Below are positions 46,443 through 55,459 of a stretch of 64,000 nt of DNA, in pieces (position 1 is the stretch's first letter; every line of letters begins with the position of its first letter). The notes under the pieces were generated by a model. That model had not been told where the DNA came from. It searched no databases and saw only the letters and a list, made by a program, of their open reading frames with translations. A program made the position numbers and the translations under genes. The DNA lies in assembly GCA_039925965.1 (NCBI GenBank), contig JBDSXW010000006.1:124001-188000 (forward strand), given 5' to 3'. Origin of the DNA: JAZKFT01 sp039925965. Lineage in GTDB: Bacteria > Bacteroidota > Bacteroidia > Chitinophagales > Chitinophagaceae.

Positions 46443-48059
46443 CTAGGGAACTTTCACCAGCGACACATCATCCACATAACAAAAAGCGTTGGCGGTACCG
46501 GTTGCTAAAAAGCCAATCTCTGCCTTTCCAGCCCTGATCTTTACATGTTCCATTTTGATCATTTGCCAGCCGGTGTTTTCACCAGTGATTGGGTAGGTAA
46601 ATGTCTTGCCTCCGCTGGTGACATATACTTCAAGTTCAGTAAAGCCGCTGCTGTTCTTTAACATGGCGGTTAGGGTATAGTCTCCATCACCAAGTTTTAC
46701 AAAAGGAGAGGAGGCAATGGCCTGGCTTACTTTCCGCTTAAAATCTACCTGGTCGCTGATCGCAAGACTTTTTTCCCCCGTAACAATTTTCCGGTCGGTT
46801 TCAGAATTGTTATGGTTTAAAAATGGCGAAAGGGTCGTATCAAAACTGGGTGGATTACCGGCAATAATCGTAGTCGTCCAGCCTGTTAATTCCAGTTGCT
46901 CGGGTTTCACCGGGTTGGGAACGTTTCTACGGTCGGCTTCAAAGCTGCCGTTCTTTACATAATTATTGTCAGCCGCCACCTGCCACTCGCCTGTGGCTGC
47001 ATTTAGGTTCCATGATCCAAGTGAATTAAAATGGGGCGCAGCGCCAGTAAATGATAGCGGGAACCATTGGTTATATCCAAGACCGTTGCCCGCAAAATTG
47101 GCCCAGCGGTCACCACAGTACAGCACCGTTTCCTGTTTCGTTCCTTTTACCGTGCAAAAAAATCCGGTTTGGGTTACGTGCGCATAGTCATCTGCGCATC
47201 CATTCATCACCAGCATGCTTTTGGTGGGCGTATAGGGTCCGCGGATATCATCGGCTACCAGGTAGTATGCCAGCGAGCCATCCCACCCGTAGATATTGGA
47301 GGCACACATATAATATTTGCCTCCATACTTAAACATGCAGTTGCCTTCCCGGCTCTCGCCCCTGAAAACCTCTTTGCAATCCAGCAGGTTGGCCATACCA
47401 TCTTTAACACCTATTTCGGAAACATACAATTTGTTTCTGCCACTGCCATACGAATAAATAAGGTAGGATTTACCATTGTCTTCATCGGTGAACACGGTTT
47501 GATCGCCCGTGTTGCTGGTGCCGATCATCTCCTGCATGCTGATTTCCTGGTGCCAGCTAAATTGCCCGGCAGGTTGATCGGCAGTGGCGAACATCACCTT
47601 GTTGCGGTGCTGCACTACCATTACATATTTGTTTAATTCTTTTAGATAAGCTACGCCCAGCCGGCCTACCCAACCCCTTTCGCCGCCATGCTGCTTCATT
47701 TCTTCTTTGGTGAGCACATCCTTTTCAAATGTCCAGTTCACCAGGTCGGTAGAGCTGTAACAGGTCACCGATTCAAAGTTGGCGTTCTTTAGTGTGACCG
47801 ATGGATCCCTGCGATAAATATCCGCCTCCTGGTAGTGCACGCCATACCAATAATATTTTTGGATGCCGGTAGCTGGGTTTTTGAATTTGAATATGCCGCC
47901 GCCCTGGCTGTAGATGGGGCTTCCGTTTTTCGTGTTCCAGAATATATCGTTTTTTATATTAAGGGGTTGTGCCTGTACGGCAATAATATCGCCGGCCCCT
48001 GTAGTGAGCGCAAGCGAAAGCAACAACATGATCGGAGAATGACCCCGCGGTTTTTTCAT
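46443..48059 (-). CDS. GH43-like propeller glycosidase with C-terminal carbohydrate-binding-like domain
   Basis: The protein has 538 residues with a signal peptide ending near VQAQ. The five-bladed propeller shows YYWYGVHYQE, CYSSTDLVNWTFEKD, TSNTGDQTVFTDEDNGKSYLIYS (candidate pKa-modulating Asp) and GESREGNCMFKYGGKYYMCAS with a candidate acid Glu, then a C-terminal sandwich (NYVKNGSFEADRRN, CYVDDVSLVKV) like a carbohydrate-binding module. The pattern is nearest to galactan-type or related GH43 subfamilies. It stands apart from the main polysaccharide locus. An insertion sequence lies about 71 bp upstream of its start and may replace or disturb the promoter. Confidence 0.82.
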   Translation of the reverse strand: MKKPRGHSPIMLLLSLALTTGAGDIIAVQAQPLNIKNDIFWNTKNGSPIYSQGGGIFKFKNPATGIQKYYWYGVHYQEADIYRRDPSVTLKNANFESVTCYSSTDLVNWTFEKDVLTKEEMKQHGGERGWVGRLGVAYLKELNKYVMVVQHRNKVMFATADQPAGQFSWHQEISMQEMIGTSNTGDQTVFTDEDNGKSYLIYSYGSGRNKLYVSEIGVKDGMANLLDCKEVFRGESREGNCMFKYGGKYYMCASNIYGWDGSLAYYLVADDIRGPYTPTKSMLVMNGCADDYAHVTQTGFFCTVKGTKQETVLYCGDRWANFAGNGLGYNQWFPLSFTGAAPHFNSLGSWNLNAATGEWQVAADNNYVKNGSFEADRRNVPNPVKPEQLELTGWTTTIIAGNPPSFDTTLSPFLNHNNSETDRKIVTGEKSLAISDQVDFKRKVSQAIASSPFVKLGDGDYTLTAMLKNSSGFTELEVYVTSGGKTFTYPITGENTGWQMIKMEHVKIRAGKAEIGFLATGTANAFCYVDDVSLVKVP

Positions 48060-48120
48060 TCTGATGTGGTTTGATAGTTTGCGAACGGATGCAATGTAGT
48101 AAGAAACCTCCCAGTGTTTA

Positions 48121-48130
48121 CGAAACCCCT
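48121..48130. repeat. Target site duplication, left copy
   Basis: CGAAACCCCT occurs immediately before the left inverted repeat and again immediately after the right one at 49405 to 49414. A perfect 10-bp duplication is in the range expected for ISAs1-family insertion and suggests a recent event. Confidence 0.9.
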
Positions 48131-49404
48131 CAGGGCTGACGCATCAAAATCTGTGCGTTGTGTTATCCACATTGTCTATTTGTATGCCAAACTGGTGTGT
48201 TTTTATGCACATGGTTGAAATTGTTAGGGAATTTGGATTTGTATTGGAGGAAAAAAATCATGGAGAACCCTTTGGTTTATTTTCGCCAGTATAAAGATCA
48301 CCGGATGGACAGAGGTAAGGAGCATAAACTGGAGGATATAATAGCAATAACGCTATCGGCTGTTATATGTGGAGCTGAGAGTTGGTATGATATAGCCGAG
48401 TTTGGCAAAAGGAAGCAGGAATGGTTAAGTACATTTTTAGAGCTGCCATCTGGCATCCCTTCGCATGATACATTTAACCGTTTTTATTCATTGGCAGATA
48501 CTGCTGCTTTGGAAAAATGCTTTGGCGAATGGGTATCAGCGTCAGCGAATACAGCCCCGGGCCGGGTCATCAATATTGATGGCAAGTGCCTTCGGGGCAG
48601 CCGTAAAGGCGAAGGAGATAGCTTCATTCATATGGTAAGTGCCTGGTGCAACAGCAGTAACATGGTATTAGGCCAGCAAAAAGTATATGATAAAAGCAAT
48701 GAAATCACCGCTATACCTGCGCTGCTGGAATTATTATTTATAGAAGGCTCCACTATTACCATTGATGCAATGGGTTGCCAAAAAGATATTGCAGAAAAAA
48801 TTGTAGCAGGGAAGGCAGATTATATTTTAGCAGTGAAAGGAAACCAGGGTGTGTTGGAAGACGATCTGCATGAGGCATTTAATCATGGGTGCATAGCAGA
48901 TACCTATACGAGCAAACCAGAATTGAATCATGGCAGGATTGAAACGCGTACCACACATGTAATAAAAGATTTAGACTGGGTATGTAAACTGCAGGATTGG
49001 AAAAAGCTTTATTGTATTATAATAGTATGCTGTAAACGTATTGACAAAAAGAGTGGCAAAGAAGAACGTTCAGAACGATTTTATATCAGTAGCAAAAAAG
49101 CAACCGCACAACAGTTCAACGATTACATCCGCAGTCATTGGGGCATTGAAAATATGCTTCACTGGTGTTTGGATGTTGCATTCCATGAAGACATCAGTAA
49201 GAAAAGAACAGGAGAAAGCGCCCAGAATTTCTCCCTTATAACCAAGTCCGCACTAAACCTCATGAAAAATCATCAAAGAGATAAAAAAGACAGCGGAGGT
49301 ACAAAAATTAGCATCAAACGAAAGCGATTGATGGCAGCATGGGATAATGCATACCTCGCCGACATCCTAACAGGAGCTGAATAGCTTTTAATGCGTCAGC
49401 CCTG
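48131..49404 (+). mobile_element. Complete ISAs1-family insertion sequence
   Basis: The element is 1274 bp. Its ends are 19-bp inverted repeats, CAGGGCTGACGCATCAAAA at the left and the complement of CAGGGCTGACGCATTAAAA at the right, with one mismatch. One transposase gene fills most of it. Perfect 10-bp target duplications flank it. All parts needed for mobility look intact. Confidence 0.93.
48260..49384 (+). CDS. ISAs1-family DDE transposase
   Basis: The protein has about 374 residues from the ATG at 48260; the open frame extends upstream but without family sequence. The N-terminal DDE-associated region (HKLEDIIAITLSAVICGAESW, GIPSHDTFNRFYSL) precedes the catalytic core: Asp107 in NIDGKCLRGS, Asp169 in TIDAMGCQKDIA and Glu297 in SHWGIENMLHW. 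This is the typical ISAs1 layout and length. The frame is intact and it ends 20 bp before the right end of the element. Confidence 0.95.
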   Translation: MENPLVYFRQYKDHRMDRGKEHKLEDIIAITLSAVICGAESWYDIAEFGKRKQEWLSTFLELPSGIPSHDTFNRFYSLADTAALEKCFGEWVSASANTAPGRVINIDGKCLRGSRKGEGDSFIHMVSAWCNSSNMVLGQQKVYDKSNEITAIPALLELLFIEGSTITIDAMGCQKDIAEKIVAGKADYILAVKGNQGVLEDDLHEAFNHGCIADTYTSKPELNHGRIETRTTHVIKDLDWVCKLQDWKKLYCIIIVCCKRIDKKSGKEERSERFYISSKKATAQQFNDYIRSHWGIENMLHWCLDVAFHEDISKKRTGESAQNFSLITKSALNLMKNHQRDKKDSGGTKISIKRKRLMAAWDNAYLADILTGAE

Positions 49405-49414
49405 CGAAACCCCT
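49405..49414. repeat. Target site duplication, right copy
   Basis: CGAAACCCCT, identical to the left copy at 48121 to 48130. Confidence 0.9.
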
Positions 49415-49549
49415 CATCGTTGAAAATCGTTTACTGTCTTTGCAAACATCTATCAAAGCCATTGCGAGTAAATATTTTCCGCCAGGCGGATCAAGTTCTT
49501 TGAAGATGACATGGTGAAGCAGCGTCTCCTGGCCCAAAATTCATCATGA

Positions 49550-50746
49550 ATCTTGCCGGGGGGCACTCCTCTCCGCGAGGAGAGGGGACGGGGGTGAGGC
49601 CTCCCTTGGCATGAAATCTCTAAAAACCAGAAAATAGCCTTTTTGATTATGAACCACTTATACCAGGTGTCATTGGCAGGCGGGTTGTTGCGGGGGGACC
49701 GTTTGCCAACCTTTCGAAGGTTGGAAACCCTTAGTGCATTTGGCGCAGGATTGAGGCGTGGGCTGGTGCGTTGGGTTCCTGTGCCGGGGCGTTACTTGAT
49801 TTTGTATGGTTGGGAATAATTATGCAACGTTGCGGAACTGCGCTGAGGGGGGCCTCATCTCCGGCCCTTCTCCTGTTGGAGAAGGGTGCCCCGCGGTGAG
49901 ATTGCGGATAGTTTGGGACCGGTTGCCAACTTTTTCAAAGTTGGTAACCGTAGCATTGATGAAACCCGCTATTGCAGGCCTTAACGGAAATCCCCAGTCG
50001 CTGGTTGAATCGGGGCGCGGGTTTGGATGGCCCCCTAACCCCCTGATGGGGTGCCTCCCGGTAAGGTTGCGGATAGTTTGGAACCGGTTGCCAACTTTTT
50101 CAAAGTTGGTAACCGTAGCATTGATGAAACCCGCCATACCTGGCCTTAACGGAAATCTCCAGTCGCTGGCGGAATCGGGGCGCGGGTTTGGATGGCCCCC
50201 TAACCCCCCTGAAGGGGGGGATTTGGGTGTGTTCCAAGTTCGTAGTTGGTGAATTTGGCGCAGGAATCAATGGTGGGTGTGGCAGGATTGAGGCGTGGGT
50301 TGGTGCGTTGGGTTCCTGTGCCGGGGCGTTACTTGATTTTGTATGGTTGGGAATAGTTATGCATCGTTGCGGAACTGCGCTGAGGGGGCCTCATCCCCGG
50401 CCCTTCTCCTGTCGGAGAAGGGTGCCTCGCGGTGAGATGGATTACATTTTTGTAGCATTTATGTCTTTATTATCGCTTTATCCCACATGGTTACCTCGTA
50501 GTTGGCGCAGGAATGAGGCGTGGGCCTGTGCGTTGGGTTCCTGTGCCGGGCCGTTACTTGATTTTGTATGGGGGGGAATTAATTATGCATAGTTGCGAAA
50601 CTGCGCTGGTAGGGCCTCATCCCCGGCCCTTCTCCTCTCGGAGAAGGGTGCCTCCCGGTGAGGTTGCGGATAGTTTGGGACCGGTTGCCAACTTTGAAAA
50701 AATTGGCAACCATAGCACTGATGAAACCCGCCATACCTGGCCTTAG
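49550..50746. repeat. Interspersed hairpin repeats (REP-like), two interleaved families
   Basis: No credible gene lies in this stretch. Family A contains GTGCCGGGGCGTTACTTG, then GGAACTGCGCTGAG and a hairpin CCCTTCTCC/GGAGAAGGG; copies lie at about 49739-49900, 50282-50436 and 50502-50663. Family B contains TTGCGGATAGTTTG then a hairpin with GGTTGCCAACTTT and its complement, and GATGAAACCCGC; copies start at about 49901, 50066 and 50662 (the last shorter). Related hairpins lie at 49573 (CTCCTCTC/GAGGAGAG) and 49709 (CCAACCTT/AAGGTTGG). These look like Bacteroidota intergenic palindromic repeats. Confidence 0.85.
49901..50230. repeat. Tandem duplication, 165-bp period, two copies
   Basis: The unit starting TTGCGGATAGTTTG at 49902 recurs at 50067, a spacing of 165 bp, and includes the hairpin, GATGAAACCCGC, CCTTAACGGAAATC, and GGATGGCCCCCTAACCCC segments in the same order. 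The copies differ by scattered substitutions, so the duplication is not brand new. Confidence 0.85.
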
Positions 50747-50986
50747 CATTGCTTGATTTGGTATCATTAGGAATGATGATCCGATAATTGCGGAACAGCA
50801 CTGGTGGTGTGCCTTTCTCTTTGTTGCATGGTTGGTATTGCAATGCGCCCTGAAAGGGTATAACAAATTAGCCCGCGGGCATCGCCCCGGGAATCCGAAT
50901 GACGCCACAAAATCCATTAGCCCTGTAGGGGCGCAACAAAAAGCCGCGGTGAAACAAATGAAATAAATAGACGACATGAAATAACT

Positions 50987-51024
50987 TAAAAAAGAAAGGC
51001 GGCCCCGGAATCGGTGGCCGCCTT
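50987..51024 (-). terminator. Intrinsic terminator for the FN3-protein gene
   Basis: On the minus strand AAGGCGGCC pairs with GGCCGCCTT around an 11-base loop, and the stem is followed by a T-rich run (TTTCTTTTTT). It lies about 120 bp after the stop of the minus-strand FN3 gene. Confidence 0.8.
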
Positions 51025-51145
51025 ATAATAACAGGATGGTTAAAGGGATGTTTGGGTATGGCCCTAAGTGTAAAAAAATACAATTATACAGTAGGGATTA
51101 TTGATAGGTTTATAAATTAGGTAATTAGATAAACTGTGATCTGGG

Positions 51146-51760
51146 TTAGGCCACCAGGCTTCTCACCACATCACTCCAGGGGCTTTGACCGGCGGAGCCG
51201 ATAGCGGATACCCTGAACCAGGTGTAGGCCAGAGACGGCAGGTCGGCAATAGAGGTATAGCTGGTGGTGCAATAATTACAAACGACCCAGCCATTATTAC
51301 CGTCGGCGCTTTTTTCGACGACATAGGATTTGGCGCCGGTAAGTGGCTTCCAGTTCAGCGACACTTCGCCATTCCTCTGGCTCATCGTAGCCCTTAGATT
51401 CGACAAGCTGCCTAGCTCGGCGACAGGGCTGGGTGCAGACCGTACTTCGAAACCGGCGCTACGAATTTTTTCTGCGTCTCCATCGCTTTCGTTTTGTACG
51501 TAGGCTGCCATCTGGGTAATCAGAAAGTCCAGTTCCGTTTCTCGTTCCAGCATGGAAGCTCGAAAGCTTTTGCCGCCGTCGATGGCAAGCTGGAATGCCA
51601 CCTGCAACGCCGCGATTGCCGCATCTAATTCGGCAAGGGTCGGGGAGGGGGCTGGGAAATTGGTGTTGCCGGTCATCGACCGTGAAATCAAACCTGCTTT
51701 TTGCACTTTGGCGGGGATAGTTAATCCTTTAAAGCCAATTTTTACTAATGCTTTCATCAT
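51146..51760 (-). CDS. Fibronectin type III domain protein, unknown
   Basis: The protein has 204 residues. The N-terminal ~120 residues are mostly helical (LAELDAAIAALQVAFQLAIDG, ELDFLITQMAAYVQNESDGD) with the conserved-looking opening KALVKIGFKGLTIPAKVQ. Residues ~123 to 203 form an FN3 domain (LRATMSQRNGEVSLNWKPL, GAKSYVVEKSADG, YTWFRVSAIGSAGQSPWSDVV). No signal peptide is visible. Small helical-plus-FN3 proteins of this type recur in Bacteroidota without known function. It is flanked by repeat-rich DNA on both sides and has its own terminator. Confidence 0.75.
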   Translation of the reverse strand: MMKALVKIGFKGLTIPAKVQKAGLISRSMTGNTNFPAPSPTLAELDAAIAALQVAFQLAIDGGKSFRASMLERETELDFLITQMAAYVQNESDGDAEKIRSAGFEVRSAPSPVAELGSLSNLRATMSQRNGEVSLNWKPLTGAKSYVVEKSADGNNGWVVCNYCTTSYTSIADLPSLAYTWFRVSAIGSAGQSPWSDVVRSLVA

Positions 51761-52249
51761 TAAAAATTTTAAAATGAATAATTAAATACCAACATTAGTA
51801 TTAATGCAGATTTTCATGCTCAAGAATACAACAGATTGTTAAAGCATGTATTTATTATTCTTTTGAACGGAGAAATCTAGTGTTAAAAATATTTTTGAAT
51901 GTTGTACTACAGCAAAAAATAGGGGCATCGTTATTAAATAACTTGCCGGGCTCTGGTACCAATTGGCATAGATGACGGTGGCGAATAAGCAGCCCTTTTG
52001 CAGCCTGCGCAATATCTGTACCGCCCAGCCCTCATGGAATACCAGGCTGACCAATATATACCGTTGCCGGAATTGTATTTCGGTAAGTGGTTTCCAGGCC
52101 GACAGCATTTGTTAAGCTATTTTTTAGCGACAGATTCAATTTTTAGAGATCCTGTACCAATCATGCCAGACATTATTACAATGTATCAGACCCGAACCCA
52201 GGTTGCCAACCTTAAGAAGATCTGGTCGGTTCCTGGTAAGACGTTGTGA
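51761..52249. other. Intergenic, no feature recognised
   Basis: Reading frames here have weak protein texture on both strands. A short piece GGTTGCCAACCTTAAG near 52201 recalls the hairpin of repeat family B. Nothing else seen. Confidence 0.4.
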
Positions 52250-52690
52250 GGTTCAGATAAGAATTAATTTGGTTCAGACAAGAAGTAGTTAGGTCCAGAT
52301 AAGAAGTAGTCTGGTTTAAACTACAAGTAGTTTGGCCCAGATAGGAAGTAGTCTGGTTTAAACTACAAGTAGTTTGGCCCAGATAAGAAGTAGTCTGGTT
52401 TAAACTACAAGTAGTTTGGTCCAGATAAGAAGTAGTCTGGTTTAAACAACAAGTAGTTTGGTCCAGATAAGAAGTAGTTTGATTTAAACTACAAGTAGTT
52501 TGGTCCAAATAAGAAGTAGTTTAGTTTAAACAACAAGTAGTCTGGCCCAGATAAGAAGTAGTTTGGTTTAAACTACAAGTAGTTTGGTCCAGATAAGAAT
52601 TAGTTTGGTTTAAACTACAAGTAGTTTGGTCCAGATAAGAAGTAGTCTGGTTTAAACAACAAGTAGTTTGGCCCAGATAAGAAGTAGTCT
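52250..52690. repeat. Array of 21 tandem 21-bp units with 42-bp higher-order period
   Basis: Units alternate between a GGTCCAGATAAGAAGTAG type and a GGTTTAAACTACAAGTAG type, giving a 42-bp super-repeat; copies vary at a few fixed positions. All share the AAGTAGTYT end. Because 21 is a multiple of three, the minus strand reads as alternating seven-residue repeats (QTTSYLD, QTTCSLN), but a stop at the junction of units 13 and 14 and no start or signal argue against a gene. There are no spacers, so it is not CRISPR. It lies about 400 bp upstream of the restriction-modification operon. Confidence 0.92.
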
Positions 52691-52973
52691 GGCTCTGTTC
52701 CGATGGTAATTGAAGTTATTCCGACGGGAATACACTTTATCCCGACAAGGATTTGCCCATAAATCGTTGAAAATGAATACAAGTTCAAAAAGCCCCTTTC
52801 TCGACCGGCGGAAAATAATTTCCCTTCAATTGGTTAGTCGGGGCTGCTGAGGGTACGCAACTACTGAAAAAATACCCCCACCAGCGGCTAAACGACCACA
52901 AACGAATTGAGTTTGGTAATGCCGTTTAATGCAGTTATACTTGCTGACCCCAACCCTTAAAAATGAAAAGCCA
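52691..52973. other. Intergenic upstream of the restriction-modification operon
   Basis: No gene seen. A promoter for the operon should lie here or in the next 120 bp but none is clear enough to place. Confidence 0.3.
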
Positions 52974-53078
52974 ATGAAATTTGGAAAAACGATCAAGATA
53001 TTTCTGATTGATGGAGATGCCAATGGAAGAATGAGTTGCGAATTGAGCAACTGGAGTGAGGTAAATCATAAACTTTAA
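52974..53078 (+). pseudogene. 34-codon relic of a GIY-YIG-type protein N-terminus
   Basis: The frame from the ATG at 52974 reads KTIKIFLIDGDANGRMSCEL then SNWSE and stops after NHKL. The opening is the N-terminal beta segment of a Bacteroidota protein family that continues with TGKAYKIPR-type sequence into a GIY-YIG domain (family knowledge). Here the homology ends after SNWS. It ends 14 bp before hsdM, so it could now be translated as a leader peptide, or may mark the insertion point of the operon. Confidence 0.6.
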
Positions 53079-53092
53079 ACTAAAAAAACTGA

Positions 53093-55459
53093 ATGAATAC
53101 TGCTGTTCATAATAAACTCGTGTCGTTTATCTGGTCGATTGCCGACGATTGCCTCCGGGATGTGTATGTAAGGGGTAAATACCGGGATGTGATACTGCCC
53201 ATGGTGGTGTTGAGAAGATTGGATGCATTGCTGGAACCTACCAAAGACGCTGTATTGGAGGAGCTGGCTTTTCAAAGGGATGAAGCAAAGTTTACCGAGT
53301 GGGATGACAATGGCCTGAAACAGGCATCCGGCTATGTGTTTTATAATACCAGCCCCTGGACATTGCAGCGCCTGCACGATACCGCTACCAATAACCAGCA
53401 AATACTACAGGCCAATGTAGAAGATTACCTGAATGGCTTTAGCAAGAATGTAAAGGAGATCGTCGAGAAGTTTAAACTGAAAAGCCAGGTGCGGCATATG
53501 GCTTCCAAGGATGTGTTGCTGAATGTGCTGGAAAAATTTACATCGCCTTATATTAACCTGACACCTTTTGAAAAATTAGATCCGGACGGAAGGAAACTGC
53601 TACCACTTTCTAACTTAGGAATGGGTTATGTGTTTGAAGAGCTGATAAGAAAGTTTAACGAGGATAATAACGAAGAGGCCGGCGAACACTTTACCCCAAG
53701 GGAAGTGATAGACCTGATGACCCATATCATTTTTGAACCCCTCAGTGATAAACTACCGAAAGTAATGACCATTTACGACCCTGCCTGTGGTAGTGGTGGT
53801 ATGCTAACCGAAAGCCAGAATTTTATTAAGGATGAAGATGGCATCATCAAAGCGAAAGGCGATGTGTACCTCTATGGCAAAGAAATAAACGACGAAACCT
53901 ATGCCATTTGCAAAAGCGATATGATGATTAAAGGCAACAACCCCGAAAACATACGCGTGGGTAGCACCCTTTCTACAGATGAGTTTGCAGGCAACACCTT
54001 CGACTTTATGCTGTCCAATCCGCCCTATGGAAAATCCTGGGCCAGCGAACTGAAATATATAAAGGACGGGAAGGATATTATCGACACACGTTTCCAGATA
54101 CAGTTGAAAGATTATTGGGGCAACCTGGAAGATGCTGATGCCACGCCCCGTTCATCGGATGGGCAATTGCTATTCCTTATGGAGATGGTGAGCAAAATGA
54201 AGCCACTTAGCCAAAGCAAACTGGGGAGCCGGATTGCATCGGTACACAATGGCAGCAGTTTATTTACCGGCGATGCTGGTGGCGGCGAAAGCAATATCCG
54301 CCGCTATGTTATTGAGAACGATTGGCTGGAAGCCATTGTGCAAATGCCCAATAACCTGTTTTACAATACTGGCATTACCACCTATGTATGGGTGCTGAGC
54401 AATAACAAAACCGACAACAGAAAAGGCAAAGTACAATTGATAGATGCAGGCCTGATGTTCCAGAAATTGCGTAAGAACCTGGGCGCAAAGAACTGTGAGT
54501 TTACCCCGGCTCATATTAGGGATATTGTGGCTGCCTATACCAACATGCAGCAGGTGGAACGTACGATTAACCCATCTACGAATGAAGAAGAGGGCATGGC
54601 TGCCAAACTGTTCAGCAATGCTGATTTCGGTTATTATAAAGTAACCATCGAAAGGCCAAAACGCTTAAAGGCGCAGTTTAGCCGGGAACGCATTGCCGAA
54701 TTACGTTTTGATAAAAACCTGAAAGAACCCATGCAATGGGCATACGCTGAATTTGGCGAGGAAGTGTATGCCAACCTGGGCAAACATGCCAAAGCCATTA
54801 AAGAATGGACGGAGAAGCAGGAACTGAACCTGAATGCCAAACAAATCGCCGCCTTAACCAATGACACCGTATGGAAAAAGCAATTAAACCTTTTGGAAAC
54901 GGCTGAGCAATTAATGGAATTAATAGGCACCGCCGAATACGATGACTTTAACCTGTTTAGGGATGCCGTAGATAAAGCCATAAAATCCCACCAATTAAAG
55001 GTAAGCCCGGCCGAAAGGAATGCCATCTTAGCTGCCATCAGCTGGTACGACGCCAGTGCTGAAAAGGTGATAAAGGGCATTGCGAAACTAACTGGTGACA
55101 AATTACAGGAAGTGCTTAAAACACAGGATTGCACCGAAGCCCAACTAGCCGACCATGGCTATTACCCAACAAGTAAAAAGGGCGAATACCTGCAGTACGA
55201 AACAGAAAGCGATTTGCGGGATACTGAAAACATACCCCTGCAGGATAATATTTACGGCTACTTTTTAAAAGAAGTAAAGCCCCATGTGGCCGAAGCCTGG
55301 ATCAATATGGAAGCCACCAAGATTGGCTACGAAATAAGTTTTAATAAATACTTCTACCGGCATAAGCCATTGCGAAGTATAGAAGAAGTAAGCGCTGATA
55401 TTTTAAAACTGGAAGAAGAAAGTGATGGGTTGATTCGTGGAATTCTAAACTTAGTGTAA
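53093..55459 (+). CDS. hsdM: Type I restriction-modification DNA methyltransferase subunit M
   Basis: The protein has 788 residues. An N-terminal helical HsdM domain (KLVSFIWSIADDCLRDVY, GKYRDVILPMVVLRRLDALL) precedes the N6-adenine methylase fold: HFTPREVIDLM, the SAM-binding DPACGSGGM (229 to 237) and catalytic NPPYG (309 to 313). After about residue 500 a further 280 residues, partly helical, extend it beyond the usual 500-residue M subunit. It methylates adenine in the site chosen by HsdS and forms the core of the restriction complex. Its stop overlaps the hsdS start (TAATG). Base composition matches hsdR and is GC-richer than the genes between them. Confidence 0.95.
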   Translation: MNTAVHNKLVSFIWSIADDCLRDVYVRGKYRDVILPMVVLRRLDALLEPTKDAVLEELAFQRDEAKFTEWDDNGLKQASGYVFYNTSPWTLQRLHDTATNNQQILQANVEDYLNGFSKNVKEIVEKFKLKSQVRHMASKDVLLNVLEKFTSPYINLTPFEKLDPDGRKLLPLSNLGMGYVFEELIRKFNEDNNEEAGEHFTPREVIDLMTHIIFEPLSDKLPKVMTIYDPACGSGGMLTESQNFIKDEDGIIKAKGDVYLYGKEINDETYAICKSDMMIKGNNPENIRVGSTLSTDEFAGNTFDFMLSNPPYGKSWASELKYIKDGKDIIDTRFQIQLKDYWGNLEDADATPRSSDGQLLFLMEMVSKMKPLSQSKLGSRIASVHNGSSLFTGDAGGGESNIRRYVIENDWLEAIVQMPNNLFYNTGITTYVWVLSNNKTDNRKGKVQLIDAGLMFQKLRKNLGAKNCEFTPAHIRDIVAAYTNMQQVERTINPSTNEEEGMAAKLFSNADFGYYKVTIERPKRLKAQFSRERIAELRFDKNLKEPMQWAYAEFGEEVYANLGKHAKAIKEWTEKQELNLNAKQIAALTNDTVWKKQLNLLETAEQLMELIGTAEYDDFNLFRDAVDKAIKSHQLKVSPAERNAILAAISWYDASAEKVIKGIAKLTGDKLQEVLKTQDCTEAQLADHGYYPTSKKGEYLQYETESDLRDTENIPLQDNIYGYFLKEVKPHVAEAWINMEATKIGYEISFNKYFYRHKPLRSIEEVSADILKLEEESDGLIRGILNLV

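Noticed and set aside
47067..47636. 189-residue plus-strand frame inside the minus-strand GH43
   Set aside because: Antisense shadow; no domain and the opposite strand has clear GH43 motifs.
49806..50252. 148-residue plus-strand frame and overlapping minus-strand frames
   Set aside because: They run through the hairpin repeats and 165-bp duplication, and the protein text mirrors the repeats on both strands.
52212..52508. 98-residue minus-strand frame of seven-residue repeats
   Set aside because: It begins at a TTG inside the tandem array directly after a stop, has no signal or non-repeat domain, and exists only because the 21-bp unit is a multiple of three.
52250..52690. Possible CRISPR array
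   Set aside because: Units are contiguous with no unique spacers, are too short, and no cas gene is near.
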